From assembly GCF_964340395.1 (NCBI RefSeq), contig NC_135562.1, forward strand, positions 20,104,626 through 20,168,625: a stretch of 64,000 nucleotides of DNA, read 5' to 3'. A program made the position numbers and the translations under genes. Numbering within the stretch: position 1 is the stretch's first letter; every line of letters starts with the position of its first letter. Of the stretch, positions 1 through 10,140 are shown piece after piece. Under the pieces are notes generated by a model. That model saw only the letters and a list, made by a program, of their open reading frames with translations. It made no database searches and had not been told where the DNA came from. Origin of the DNA: Glandiceps talaboti (taxonomy: Eukaryota > Hemichordata > Enteropneusta > Spengelidae).

Positions 1-19
1 AAGCACTCTGCTTTAACCT

Positions 20-49
20 TTTATTATTATTATTATTATTTATTTCTTG
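20..49 (-). repeat. ATT microsatellite tail of LINE copy A
   Basis: Read on the minus strand this is AAATAA followed by repeated TAA/ATT units. It marks the 3' end of the LINE. The related copy ends in the same way near 25430-25465, so the tail belongs to the family and is not random microsatellite. Confidence 0.8.
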
Positions 50-56
50 TAAGTAA

Positions 57-83
57 ACGCGCTACACCTGCGTCTCAGCGCGT
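57..83 (-). other. 3' stem-loop of LINE copy A
   Basis: A perfect 7-bp stem, ACGCGCT with AGCGCGT, encloses a loop containing GAGACGCAG, just upstream of the 3' tail. The second copy has the same loop with a changed but still paired stem (25397-25424). This suggests an RNA structure recognised by the element's own reverse transcriptase; that role is inferred. Confidence 0.7.
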
Positions 84-211
84 TGTACAGACTGTAGTTT
101 TAAAAAATTGCAATAAAGTAAAGAAAATAACAACACACAAAAAGGGGCTAGGTGTAAAACTGGCCAATTAAAATAATTCACAATGTATAAAAACTGACAA
201 GTTAAAATCAA

Positions 212-1744
212 TCACTTAAAATGTTGTCTAAAAAGATATGTCTTTAAACTACGTTTAAAAATGTCAACAGTCATTATATTTCTCATTTCAAATGGAAGTG
301 AATTCCACAGAGAGGGTGAGAACACTGAAAAAGCCCTCTGGCCATAAGATCTATTGAAATTGCCACGTGGTTGGACTAAGAGTAGCTTTTCAGCGGAACG
401 AAGATTTCGTGTTGGAACATAAATGCTAATTAAATCTGACAGGTATAATGGTGCTACGTGATTGATTATCTTGAAAGTGATCAGTAGGATTTTGAAATTA
501 ATCCTAGCCTCAACTGGGAGCCAATGCAAGTCATAGAGTACAGGAGTAATGTGGTCGAATTTTCGTGTACAACTGACAAGACGGGCTGCAGCATTCTGGA
601 GTGACTGCAGACGATCTATCTGGTATTTTGGAATTCCATACAATAGACCATTGCAGTAATCGAGTCGGGATGTCACAAATGCATGAATTAATTTCTCTGT
701 ACAGGCTTTGTCTAACAGTTTGCGAATATTTCCAATCTTGTATAACGAAAAGTAACCATTCTTGCAAATGTGACTAATCTGATCAGACATGGAGCCGTCC
801 CTACGGAGAGTAACACCGAGATGACGGACTGAGGTAGAGGGTGCGATGTCTAGCCCGCCAATTTTCAGGCTGGTCAGTTCTACTACGTTGGTTTTTAACC
901 GTGACGAGAACTGGATCACCTCAGTTTTGTCATCGTTGAGGACTAACATATTTGATCTCATCCAGCTGCGAATGTCGTCGATGCACGTTTCAACATCAGG
1001 TAGAATGTCAGCTGGCTTATTGCAGATTGTGTAAATCTCTGAGTCTTCTGCATACATCATGTAGTCAAGGCCATGTCCAATGATGACATCCTCTAAAGGA
1101 GCTGTATACAATGTGAATAGGATCGGGCCTAGAACTGACCCTTGTGGGACACCGTACTTTATATGCGAAGTAGAAGGCGCTGTAGAGGTCACTTTGACAC
1201 GTTGATGGCGATTGAGAAGATAGGATTTAAACCAGGCTAGAGCTGTCCCGGTGACACCAAAACGAAACTCCAGTCTATTTAACAAAATGCTATGGTCGAT
1301 TGTATCAAAAGCTGCTGACAGATCCAACATGATAAGAACGACATCCTTCTTATTATTTAAGGCCAACATGATGTCATTATGGACTCGTAAAAGGGCCGTT
1401 TCGGTAGCCCGATATGCACTTTGACACCTAGTGTAAAGCTCGAACTTGGTTAGATGATCATGTAATTGCTGTGCGACAATTTTCTCTAGGACTTTCGATA
1501 GAAAAGGCAGATTAGATACTGGTCTACAATTTTTCAATATATTGTGATCTAGATCAGGCTTTTTTAACAGCGGACGAATAATTGCAGACTTAAAGTGACT
1601 AGGAACGGTGCCGGTTGAAAGTGAAACGTTGAACAGATTTACGAAGAAAGGTACGAGAGAGTTGATAGAGTTCTTTACAAAGTTTGTTGGTAGAATATCG
1701 AGCTCACACGATTTTAGAAGGCGACTGCTTGATGAGCGTTTCAA
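212..1744 (-). CDS. LINE reverse transcriptase, 5'-truncated copy (copy A)
   Basis: A 510-codon open frame encodes the reverse transcriptase and C-terminal part of a CR1/L2/Jockey-like non-LTR retrotransposon. Visible landmarks are KSCELDILPT at the left edge, NCRPVSNLPFLSKVLEKI, the LDLSAAFDTIDH palm motif, YGVPQGSVLGPILF, and a C-terminal block with DLHWLPVEAR. The active-site box reads YAED where YADD is expected, so this copy is probably inactive. The frame opens at a TTG, not an ATG. In-frame codons continue upstream to a stop near 1787, and no endonuclease domain is present, so the element is 5'-truncated, as is usual after target-primed reverse transcription. Its 3' end lies at about 20-45, where the complement ends in an ATT repeat. 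A close relative sits at 24150-25465. Confidence 0.93.
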   Translation of the reverse strand: MKRSSSSRLLKSCELDILPTNFVKNSINSLVPFFVNLFNVSLSTGTVPSHFKSAIIRPLLKKPDLDHNILKNCRPVSNLPFLSKVLEKIVAQQLHDHLTKFELYTRCQSAYRATETALLRVHNDIMLALNNKKDVVLIMLDLSAAFDTIDHSILLNRLEFRFGVTGTALAWFKSYLLNRHQRVKVTSTAPSTSHIKYGVPQGSVLGPILFTLYTAPLEDVIIGHGLDYMMYAEDSEIYTICNKPADILPDVETCIDDIRSWMRSNMLVLNDDKTEVIQFSSRLKTNVVELTSLKIGGLDIAPSTSVRHLGVTLRRDGSMSDQISHICKNGYFSLYKIGNIRKLLDKACTEKLIHAFVTSRLDYCNGLLYGIPKYQIDRLQSLQNAAARLVSCTRKFDHITPVLYDLHWLPVEARINFKILLITFKIINHVAPLYLSDLISIYVPTRNLRSAEKLLLVQPRGNFNRSYGQRAFSVFSPSLWNSLPFEMRNIMTVDIFKRSLKTYLFRQHFK

Positions 1745-1925
1745 TTCGGTCTGTTGTCTTGCTGCTAGACGTTCGGGCTTTATAAGTTACTATAAGCGAA
1801 CGAAGTTCGCATGTGAGGGCCTGCCCGAACACGGATGTTCCATCCTCGATAGCGTTGTTCGGCTGTGTGTCGTATTTTATCGGAAGAACATCCGAGGGCT
1901 AGCTGATAGACTATTCGGTCGCTTA

Positions 1926-2387
1926 CCAGTCATAACGTCCCCGGGTCAAAACGTCCCCGGGTATGACCAAAACGTCCCCGGGTCAAAGTTTGAATGTTCC
2001 GTCTAAGTACCACGTTTTTGCGTTGGAAAGTAGTTCAACCATCCTGTCCGATGCGAATATTATGTGTCGCTTCTCCCCCACTTTAACGTCTGCTCGTAAG
2101 AAATCGTCCTTCAAGAAATCAGTGTCGATGTCGAATTCCAATGTCGTTGGTTCTTCTGGTCGAAGTTTCTGGCGATGTCTGTTTGCGGCCCTTGCTAGGT
2201 TCTCCGGTTTTGATAAAGCTGAGAGCGGTGCGTCTCTAATAATGTTCGCTTGGATAACTTGATTCACTATTTCGGCTGCGGACGTAAAGATAGTTTGGGC
2301 GGCTTGCTTCTTGACTTTCCAGAACCATCCAGATTTAGGAAACGTGGGGACGTTTTGACTTATGGAAACCGGGGACGTTTTGACTGG
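1926..2387 (-). mobile_element. Short MULE-derived element with repeated CGTCCCCGG ends
   Basis: A 462-bp unit is bounded by inverted terminal blocks: CCAGTCATAACGTCCCC at the left and the complement of CCAGTCAAAACGTCCCC at the right. Each block repeats the AACGTCCCCGG motif two or three times. Inside on the minus strand are about 120 codons of a FLYWCH-type MULE transposase, including IFTSAAEIVN, LARAANRHRQKLRP and AKTWYLDGTF, which holds the first catalytic Asp of the DDE core. The frame stops just after that Asp, so this is a deletion derivative. The same three motifs recur in the longer MULE gene at 44066-46132. I see no convincing target-site duplication. Confidence 0.75.
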
Positions 2388-3338
2388 ATACCTCTGAAAG
2401 TTGTAATTATGTCTTTGGTGTACTGGAATGGGACTGGGTCTCTTTTCAATACTACTGTAACGGACTTAATGCACTTATCATCGAGGCAAAGTATTTTCAT
2501 CAACAGCGCCCTCTATCAAGAACATCGACGTTGTTAGTAGTTTCTGTACAAAGTTTATATCTGACTAGTTGTTGATGTTAGAGACTGTTTTATTGCAAAT
2601 AAAGAGTAGTTGTAGTCCTAGAGTAAGTAATTTTACAGAATGCTTTGATGTCGATGCTTAACTTGTATGTTTTGGTCCCATGAATCAGTGCCGCTGAAAG
2701 CCATATCTCGCAACTTGTATTGAAAGATGTTCTTACGCACTGAAACATAGTTCCACGGTTATAGTAAAGTATGCATAGATTTTTGACTTTATTGTAACAT
2801 TTCATACCTTGTTTATGGTCAGTCTGTGGTAGATGTAGTTTTGAGACAATCAGATTGATATTTAGTACATATTTCCTTTCATACATCGTGTAGTAATACA
2901 AAGAGTAGTGTATGTAAACAGATAGCACATTTTGTAACGAACGAAGATGAAGTAACATAATTGTCATCAATATTTACCTAGAGTGCCAGCTAAAAGGCCC
3001 ACGAGGTAGTATAACCTTTATATATTTGATTATTATAATGATAGAAACCATTTTGTTTCATGATTTGTTAGTATAGAGTGTTTATAAGTCTTACCAAGCA
3101 CCAGTTTGTAATTACTGTAGTAATTACTGTAGTAAACTTACGTTTTAGGGTAAGTTGGTTCTCTACATTACATTCAGCGTATACCTGACCATGTGTATTT
3201 CTAGGTCATGTAGTGTTTGTATTATGTTTCAAGTTCTCATGTAAGTTCCATTTGATTGATTTACCAGATCTTACGGTGGTGTAAGCAGAGTTCATTAATA
3301 AAGGAATGCCATCAGTATAAAGATCGTGTTCGCCTAAG
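2388..3338. other. Intergenic stretch without a recognisable gene
   Basis: AT-rich DNA. A 126-codon minus-strand frame at 2590-2970 has no recognisable motif and composition like its surroundings, so I do not call it. An AATAAA (minus-strand sense TTTATT) near 2590 is the only possible signal. A small duplication of TAATTACTGTAG lies near 3110-3130. Confidence 0.6.
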
Positions 3339-5135
3339 TTATTTAGTTGGTACCTCTACAACTACTGTTGTTCGTTTTAGTGCTACTGATAGAACAGAAT
3401 GATAGTGGTCTTCATTGACATTTGCTTCTTTAAGTAAGTCAGACAGAGTAATATCTAGTTGTCTAGTTTCTAATGTCTCCATCACTTTAGTCATAATTTC
3501 ACGAGTAATTGAAATTTCTTCTTTTGATGATCCCTTTCGTGCAATAATAGTTTTGGATGATGGGGTTTTTTTGTAATGAAATCTACAGGCTACCCCTTTT
3601 TTCTTTTTGCAAGTTCTAGTATGGTGATGTGTTTGACGTGAGATGACAAGGTTATTTAGGACTAAGTCAGTATCTGAGTCTGGCACATGTGACATATTTA
3701 TCAATGAAAGATATGACTTCTTCATCACAGTTTTCATCTAGTATTGGAGCATTTAAAACATGAACTGCAGCATGGAAATGTTCAGTACCTCTTGCTTGCA
3801 TTTCTTTTCTAACATCATAGTTGAGTATCTGGCCAATAGGGAACTTGCAATCCAAACTGAACATGCTCAGATGCAAAGGACTATGGGATTATCTGTGGTT
3901 ATTGTAATACCTAATCTGGAGCTACTGATAAAATTAGCCTCCCACAAAGATCAGGGTGTAACAATATTGTATACAATGCTAATTGATTAGTATTTATTAT
4001 CACATTTCCCAAGATGCAACATTCAACATGGCGAGTTTGCAAGTTCCCTATTGGATGTATACCACTTAATATGACTTTTTTCCATAACTGATCAAAAATG
4101 TAATCAATATGTCTGGCTGCTGTGACAGGATTTGTAGCAATCCAATTACGTTTTGTTTGCCATGACATTTGCTCTATGTCTTGTAAAGTGTATTGTTGAC
4201 CATACTGTTTGGCAACAACTTGGATTATAATTCTGGCCAATGGAAATCTGCAGCTGAACAACTAATAAAGAAAGTGTATGGTCCATAATGTCTTATCTTG
4301 ACAATCATGTCTTGTTGCATCTCCTTCCAATATTGGGGTGTGCCACATACTTTTTTAAATGAGGCAAATAATTCATCATTTTTCATCATTAATCTAATAT
4401 TTTCAGGATTTTTCATCTTTGCTACATTTAAGTCTTCCTGTCTGCTTTTTTTCAGCTGTATAGCGATGCTCTTTTTAACATCAATAGTTTCTGACCAATT
4501 CAAGCATTGAAAAGTATACTTAGTATTTTCAGCAAATCGTGTGTCACTTGAGAGTAATCTTGCATTGATGTATTTTTTCACAGTGAGTTTTGTTTGTCTT
4601 TCTTGTGTGAAAGTATTCTTCCCTGTAGGGAACAAAGTTGGAAATGTCATTGCTTCCCATTTTTTTTCAGAGAAAATGTGAGTTTGTTTTTGGCCTTCGC
4701 CTGGTGCAAGATGTAATATTTGATTGGTTTTTACATGTGGACCTTCTTTTGGATAAAGGCATGTGGAAAAATTTATTGTTTTCTTCAAACTAAGCTCTGT
4801 CCTTACATGTTCAGGGTTAGCCTCATCACCTTCATCTTCTGAGTCTATTATGAGATTGATATCATTTTGCCTGTGGAGAGTCAGATACACTGTTGAAATC
4901 AACATCTATATTTGTATTTTGTATGCCATTATTTTGAGTGTTGTTGTCAATGGGTTGGTTTGTTTCACATGTCATGTTAGGTTGAGTAGCTGCATTCCAT
5001 AGTCCAGGGTTTTCTTCTTCACTATTATTGACCCAGTGTGTATTTATTGTAATTTCCTTATAAAGTGGATTGTTATGTTTCAGATATAAGATTACATTAT
5101 TTACAGTTTCAGGCTTTATATACTACTTTTTAACG
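3339..5135 (-). pseudogene. Helitron Rep (HUH endonuclease) region, frameshifted
   Basis: Read right to left on the minus strand this is the N-terminal and Rep part of a Helitron protein. At about 5125-4960 there is YLKHNNPLYKEI, a block commonly seen upstream of the Helitron_like_N domain. The 226-codon frame 4905-4225 carries LAPGEGQK, FPTLFPTGKNTF, ARLLSSDTRFAE and SAADFHWPEL, all diagnostic of Helitron_like_N. The frame 4261-3911 continues with NPVTAARHIDYIF. The metal-binding HUH motif is RGTEHFH near 3772-3793, followed near 3640-3590 by QTHHHTRTCKKKKG. The coding path changes frame near 4880, 4245, 3900-3860 and 3700, and ends before the catalytic-tyrosine region. No helicase follows. 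It is a decayed fragment. Confidence 0.9.
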
Positions 5136-5219
5136 GAGTATTTATCTGATAGACGTCGTTTTAGGCTTATAGTGCAATTATCTGTGACTCTGAAGTGTCT
5201 CGGTAAGCTATTCCCTTAC

Positions 5220-5905
5220 CAAAATTTAGTGTACGAAAAGTACATTTAAAGTATACTTATTACGTAAAAATAAGTACAAAAAAGTTTACTTAAAGTATGC
5301 TTTACAATGTACTTAAAGTATATTGTATTTGGAATGCTGACATGTACTTAAAATGTACTTTATGAAGTACATTATAAGTATACTTAATATGTGCTTTCAG
5401 GAAAAGTATACTTTAAGCATACTTTGTAACGACTATAATGCAATGCATATTGTATTAGAACAAAATACAAGTTTAAGCATACTTTATAACGACTATAATG
5501 CAATGCATATTGTATTAGAACAAAATACTTTAAGCATACTTTGTAACAACTATAATGCAATGCATATTGTATTAGAACAATAAGTATACTTTAAGCATAC
5601 TTTATAACAACTATAATGCAATGCATATTGTATGAGAACAAAAGTATACTTTAAGCATACTTTATAACGACTATAATGCAATGCATATTGTATTAGAACA
5701 ATAAGTATACTTTAAGCATACTTTATAACGACTATAATGCAATGCATATTGTATTAGAACAATAAGTATACTTTAAGCATACTTTATAACAACTATAATG
5801 CAATGCATATTGTATTAGAACAAAAGTATACTTTAAGCATACTTTATAACGACTATAATGCAATGCATATTGTATTGGAACAATAAGTATACTTAGAGTA
5901 TACTT
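5220..5905. repeat. Tandem array, ~55-62 bp unit, rich in AAGTATACTT palindromes
   Basis: About eight head-to-tail copies run from 5404 to 5905. Each contains TTTAAGCATACTTT, then CTATAATGCAATGCATATTG, then TATTAGAACA. Copies differ by a few substitutions and by 5-7 bp length changes where AGTATAC is lost. Flanks at 5220-5400 and 5884-5905 hold further TACTTAAAGTA-type palindromes in both orientations, suggesting the array expanded inside a foldback element. Short frames here are repeat artefacts. Confidence 0.92.
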
Positions 5906-7639
5906 CAGTGTTCCTGTTGTACAATATAAACATTAAACGTTTCTGTGAGAACACAAGAAACAAACATACTGCATCCACCAATGTCCATGTTTACCACTAT
6001 AAATAGCACACAATTTGTTATATTAAACATTTAATTTTATTCAAGACATCATGAATATTGAAATCTACAGCACCTTTTCGAACAAATGTGTATATAAAAC
6101 AGACATTTTGCAAATTATCAAAAGTGAAAGCATACATATTGCAAGTACAAGTTCATGACAGTAAGTGAAAATTGTAATAAAATACCTACACAATTGAAAT
6201 CTCAATTTAAACAACCTTATAAAATATATCTAATTTGATATATAAGTATGTAACATAAATATAAAATAAAGACTTTATGCATATATTTATTAAATATTAT
6301 AAACTGGTACATATAAATGAGTACATAATGTAGAAATGTAAACTATCAAAAGTGAAACATATACTCAGTAATATATATTGTAACTTCCTTGTAAGTTCCT
6401 GTCAGGTAGTGGCGTTGTCTTGAAATACTGGCACGGTTGAAATCTTAATTCAAAATGAGTATATAAAAAGTGCTCTAACTCGTAAAAATACTGCTGTCAC
6501 TTTTGAATACCAAACGTTATCATGCAATTCTAAATCATTGATTGTGTTTAAAAACATTTATAGGGGAAGGCAAGTCCACGAAATAAAGGCACCATCTTGT
6601 AGAGTAGAGTTATAGAGTCACTTCACTTAAATTACGTGTGATTACCAAGAATCACTTGGTTGAAAATTGTTTATAATTGTTTGCACTGTCACCTGGGAAG
6701 GTGATTATTAAACAACTACATTTGTTAGTTTTGTTCAATATAGTGGTCCATGTTTGGGAATAGCGGGAAAATATACCCCATGTGACCTGCCTACATGGCT
6801 GAAGGTTACCGTGTAGCCGACTTCCAGTGTTACTCCCGGTCAGACTCCACGTCGTAATTACTGTAGGAAACAACGGAAAACAACCTATATAACACTATAT
6901 ACTTGGCTTAGGATATCATCCGACCGCCACATAGCCCCCCACCAAAAAATCTTAGGTCCCCCTAGACTTAATACATAAAGGAAACATCCCAATCAAAGTA
7001 TAGATATATGCGTACCCAAAGGTAATATAATATTATCGACTGAGATAATAATTCCTTACCGCCAGATTTCAAATGAGCAAAACCCCACTGTGCTTTGCTA
7101 TCATTTGCTAGCAGATGCATGCTTTTCACATCAGTGATAATGACTAGGTGATAGGATGATGTGATAGTCCTCAAGTTGACATCTTTGATGACATGTGTCA
7201 ACATTTCAATTTGCTCTGATGAAATCTAGAAGAGACAATACAAGTCCGAAATCATTTGAAATCCCTCCTTCAATAAGTACAAATGTATAGCATAAAATGT
7301 AAATTATGAAAGAAAAAGTGAAACAACAGAAACGTAGTTGCCAAGATGAAGGTTGTACATAATTTTTCATTAGGTTATACTTTAGTATGTATTATCATAA
7401 CTGCTAAGAAAATATTAAAAACTATTTTACTCGGCATGCAAAGTGATTTCAAAATACAAATCAGTCTGCTTTTATTTACCTCAAAGTGGAGCTTATCCAG
7501 TTCTCATTATGTTAGCTATGGTTTGCTCTCCAACCTTTATTATACTTATACTATCATCACCATCAGGTGGAGAGGGATCTCTATCTGAGTTCACTGCTCT
7601 CAGACAGAACGTAGACACACACACTACATATTTATATAA
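5906..7639. other. Intergenic stretch without a recognisable gene
   Basis: AT-rich sequence with many stops in all frames. Frames of 60-80 codons at 6652, 6968 and 7346 show no family motif. A GC-richer patch at 6780-6960 is unassigned. I see no RNA gene. Confidence 0.6.
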
Positions 7640-7955
7640 CATTGTGACGTAACAGCACAGGGTACTATATAGTGTGGTTACCCCTGTGTTGTTACGTCAC
7701 AATGTACATGTAATATAAGTATATAGTGTGGGTACCCCTGTGTTGTTACGTCACAATGTAACATAAATATATAGTGTGAGTACCCCTGTGTTGTTATGTC
7801 ACAATGTAACATAAATATATAGTGTGAGTACCCCTATATATTTACCCACACTTTATACTTGTATTACATTGTGACTTAACAACACAGGGGTACCCACACT
7901 ATATACTTATATTACATAGTGATGTAACAACACAGGGGTACTCACACAATATGGC
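7640..7955. repeat. 48-bp minisatellite with inverted arms (locus 1)
   Basis: Roughly four units run in one direction (7660-7845), each with GTGTGGGTACCCCTGTG, then TTGTTACGTCACAATGTAA, then a short AT segment. About two and a half units follow in the opposite direction (7845-7955). The halves are complementary, so the locus can fold into a long hairpin. The same unit recurs at 38093-38465. Confidence 0.9.
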
Positions 7956-8012
7956 GAAATTGTCTACTGTACAATTGTCAATGTGCTTTAAATATGTAGC
8001 TTTTGCAGTGTG

Positions 8013-8713
8013 TCAATCTTTACGTTGTTTTGTGGGCTTGTGTGGGCATTCACTTGGAGGATGCGTTGCACATAGATCTCGAATCCGCAGACAAAAGCGA
8101 CAGATGTGATATTTCATGCATCCTTCTTGGTTGTAATGGTCCGCATTGTAGTTACATCTTCCTAGTTGATACTCAGCACAATATCTTGGGTTGACCTTAC
8201 TCTTGTAATTACTGCGAGGTTGTGTAGTAGGATTGGCGTGGGTTGACTTAGTATGCAAACACCTGGCTCTCTCCCTGCTGAAGTCATCTCTCCATCCACA
8301 TTCTCCCATCTCAATAGCACGGAGGATGGTATGATGGAAAAGCCGTATATCATTCCATTCGTAGATTTCAGCCAAATGCAGCAATTCTATAAGATGGTCA
8401 GCCCTGGCAAGTCTTGTTGCTAACGGCTCAATATGATGTATTATGTAAATCTCCCCTCTGACAAGAGCTATCAATGATATGCTTTCAGTTGATTGGTCCC
8501 CAGCATTGCTTCCGGTTTTGCCTGCATACTCATGGGGCCAAGGAACCTTATAACACACCTGCTCACTGGACTTTCGAATAGCTCCTGACTGGGGCTTGCT
8601 ACCTTTGTTCAATCTGTGGAAACTTTCATAATGCTGCTTACCTTCTGACTTGCTTGACATAATGTCAGAGTCGGAATCAGATTCTGACACGGATGAGGAT
8701 GACGAGTTAGGGA
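8013..8713 (-). pseudogene. Gag-like protein, C-terminal part
   Basis: About 230 codons read on the minus strand and form the distal part of a gene starting at 10080. After a Ser/Asp-rich stretch comes a helical region typical of gag-like proteins of invertebrate retroelements (LATRLARADHLIELL, then EWNDIRLFHH, then GECGWRD). It ends in a Cys/His cluster: RYCAEYQLGRCNYN, HICRFC, then ATHPPSECPH. I associate this layout with gag-like ORFs of DIRS-like elements from memory, without a search. No reverse transcriptase or recombinase lies next to it. The gene is cut by the insert at 8714-9643, so the first codons seen here partly derive from the insert end. Confidence 0.65.
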
Positions 8714-9643
8714 GCATTCGTTTTTTACGGGGAGGTGGGGGGGTTGACTTTTACAAAGCAGTTTTTAGGGAGGGGGGTCAAATTTTATATCCAATGGTTT
8801 GGGGGGGGGGTCAATTTTTATAACAGATTTGTATGGAATCATAGCAAAAAACAACAGAATTGACAAAAAAATGTACAAAACAGAATACAAACATGTGTTT
8901 ATTCTGTCTGATCAGGTGATAACAAGTAAAAAAAAGAAAACACAGAATCACAAAAATAAAACTTTCAGGCTGTGGCAATATAATGACATACCTCACTTTT
9001 AAAACTCTTTAAAAACAACAGAACTCATTCAAATTAATTTTTGACCACTTACCAAACATATCAAAGAAACAATTGACCTGAGTGAATTCCACCATAAAAA
9101 TCGTAAAATGGCCGCCACGTGGCCCCGGCCGGCGGGGACTAACAAACATAGATAAGAACACAAAAGAGATAGTTACTACCCCGGTAAGTTAGTCTGACGA
9201 GTCACTTAGACTCTTCAGTTCACTGTAGTCAACTGTATCTACAGATCCACTTTGTTCCGTGTCACTTTGACTGTCAAGGTCACTCAGGTCAATTGTTTCT
9301 TTGCTATCAGTGGCTAAGTGGTCAAAAATTAATTTGAATGAGTGCTCATCAATATATTTCAAGTTGTACATGGGCACAAGCAATTTGGCTTCCGATGCAT
9401 TTACAGAGCTAACATTACCAATTAATACCATGGTGGCTGGTGCTGGTCTAAGTCAAGTGTTTCATAAATCTATTATAAATCAAGTGAAAAATTTTTATAG
9501 GGGGGGGGGTGTCACATTTTACAATTGATGGATTTAGGGGGGTCAAATTTTAGAAAAGTAATTTTTAGGGGGTTGCTTTTTACATTTAATTCATACCTCA
9601 AATTCCACCACCCCCCCCCCCCCTCCCCGTAAAAAACGAATGC
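8714..9643. mobile_element. 930-bp element with terminal inverted repeats, inserted in the gag-like gene
   Basis: The left end reads GCATTCGTTTTTTACGGGGA and the right end is its exact complement, followed inward by runs of 8-14 G (or C). Subterminal blocks share GGGGGGTCAAATTTTA in the same orientation at about 8774 and 9538. Inside are an inverted duplication (9018-9345), a short acidic minus-strand frame (9189-9431, with DLSDLDSQSD) and a GC-rich patch near 9110-9140. No transposase is visible, so it is non-autonomous. The insertion point lies in the reading frame of the gag-like gene. The target-site duplication is unclear. Confidence 0.8.
9018..9345. repeat. Inverted duplication inside the 930-bp insert
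   Basis: The arm at about 9020-9085 (CTCATTCAAATTAATTTTTG to CAATTGACCTGAGTGA) is repeated in reverse complement at about 9278-9345 with a few differences. A ~190-bp spacer holds the acidic reading frame. The arm at 9278-9345 is open in that frame, so the other arm looks like an inverted copy of an exon piece. Confidence 0.8.
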
Positions 9644-10080
9644 TGCCTTAGTTGTCAAAGCCCCCATGCGATGTGCCAACTTCTTGACTTTACCACTCAA
9701 TGCACTATCTTTCCGTAGAGATGTGATGGTTGGCTTGGCTTGAGCACTGGCTGATTTCAACATCTCGTTTTTTGCAATCTCACGTTTGAGTTCAATATCC
9801 ATTCTAATTCTGTATTTTCTTGCTTAATAGCCTCCAGCATCTGTCTCTTGGGTGTATTTATGCCGGTGACTGGCGTTGTCCAATCGGTATGAATGGATTC
9901 TTTTGTTTCCTTCAGCTCTGTAGTGGGCGACTTGGTGTCGCCTGTTGGTGACTTGTGACTTGTATCCTTTTCCATCTCGAAAGGATTGTATCTACAGAGG
10001 TAACCGGACGGTCCCTTGTGGTCTTTGAGTGGTACCTCGCAAGTTTTGCAGCGTCTCTGTGGCTTTAACTTTGATGCCAT
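9644..10080 (-). pseudogene. Gag-like protein, N-terminal part, frameshifted
   Basis: The ATG at 10080 opens MASKLKPQRRCKTCEVPL, with a CxxC pair and a third Cys in SGYLCRYNP that could form a small zinc site. A frame change near 9790-9800 moves the path into the frame with ELKREIAKNEM, SAQAKPTITSLRKD and KKLAHRMG. That frame runs to 9644, where the inserted element begins. Together with 8013-8713 this was one ORF of roughly 370-400 codons. A perfect AAGATGGCGG word lies about 45 bp upstream of the ATG. Confidence 0.6.
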
Positions 10081-10122
10081 GATTTATTTATCGATGGCAA
10101 AGGCAGAAAAAACTAGCTATCC

Positions 10123-10132
10123 AAGATGGCGG
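10123..10132 (+). promoter_or_regulatory. YY1-type AAGATGGCGG motif upstream of the gag-like ATG
   Basis: AAGATGGCGG is the well-known YY1 core found near animal promoters and in several retroelement 5' ends. It lies about 45 bp upstream of the minus-strand ATG at 10080. A single 10-bp match is suggestive only. Confidence 0.35.
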
Positions 10133-10140
10133 AAAAGATG

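Noticed and set aside
2590-2970. 126-codon minus-strand frame
   Set aside because: No motif, no splice borders, and amino-acid use as expected from AT-rich noncoding DNA.
5353-5583. 76-codon repeated frame at the 61-bp array
   Set aside because: Repeat artefact; the frame breaks when unit length changes.
7640-7955. CRISPR-like appearance of regularly spaced repeats
   Set aside because: Units are directly adjacent with no unique spacers, change orientation, and lie in animal DNA.
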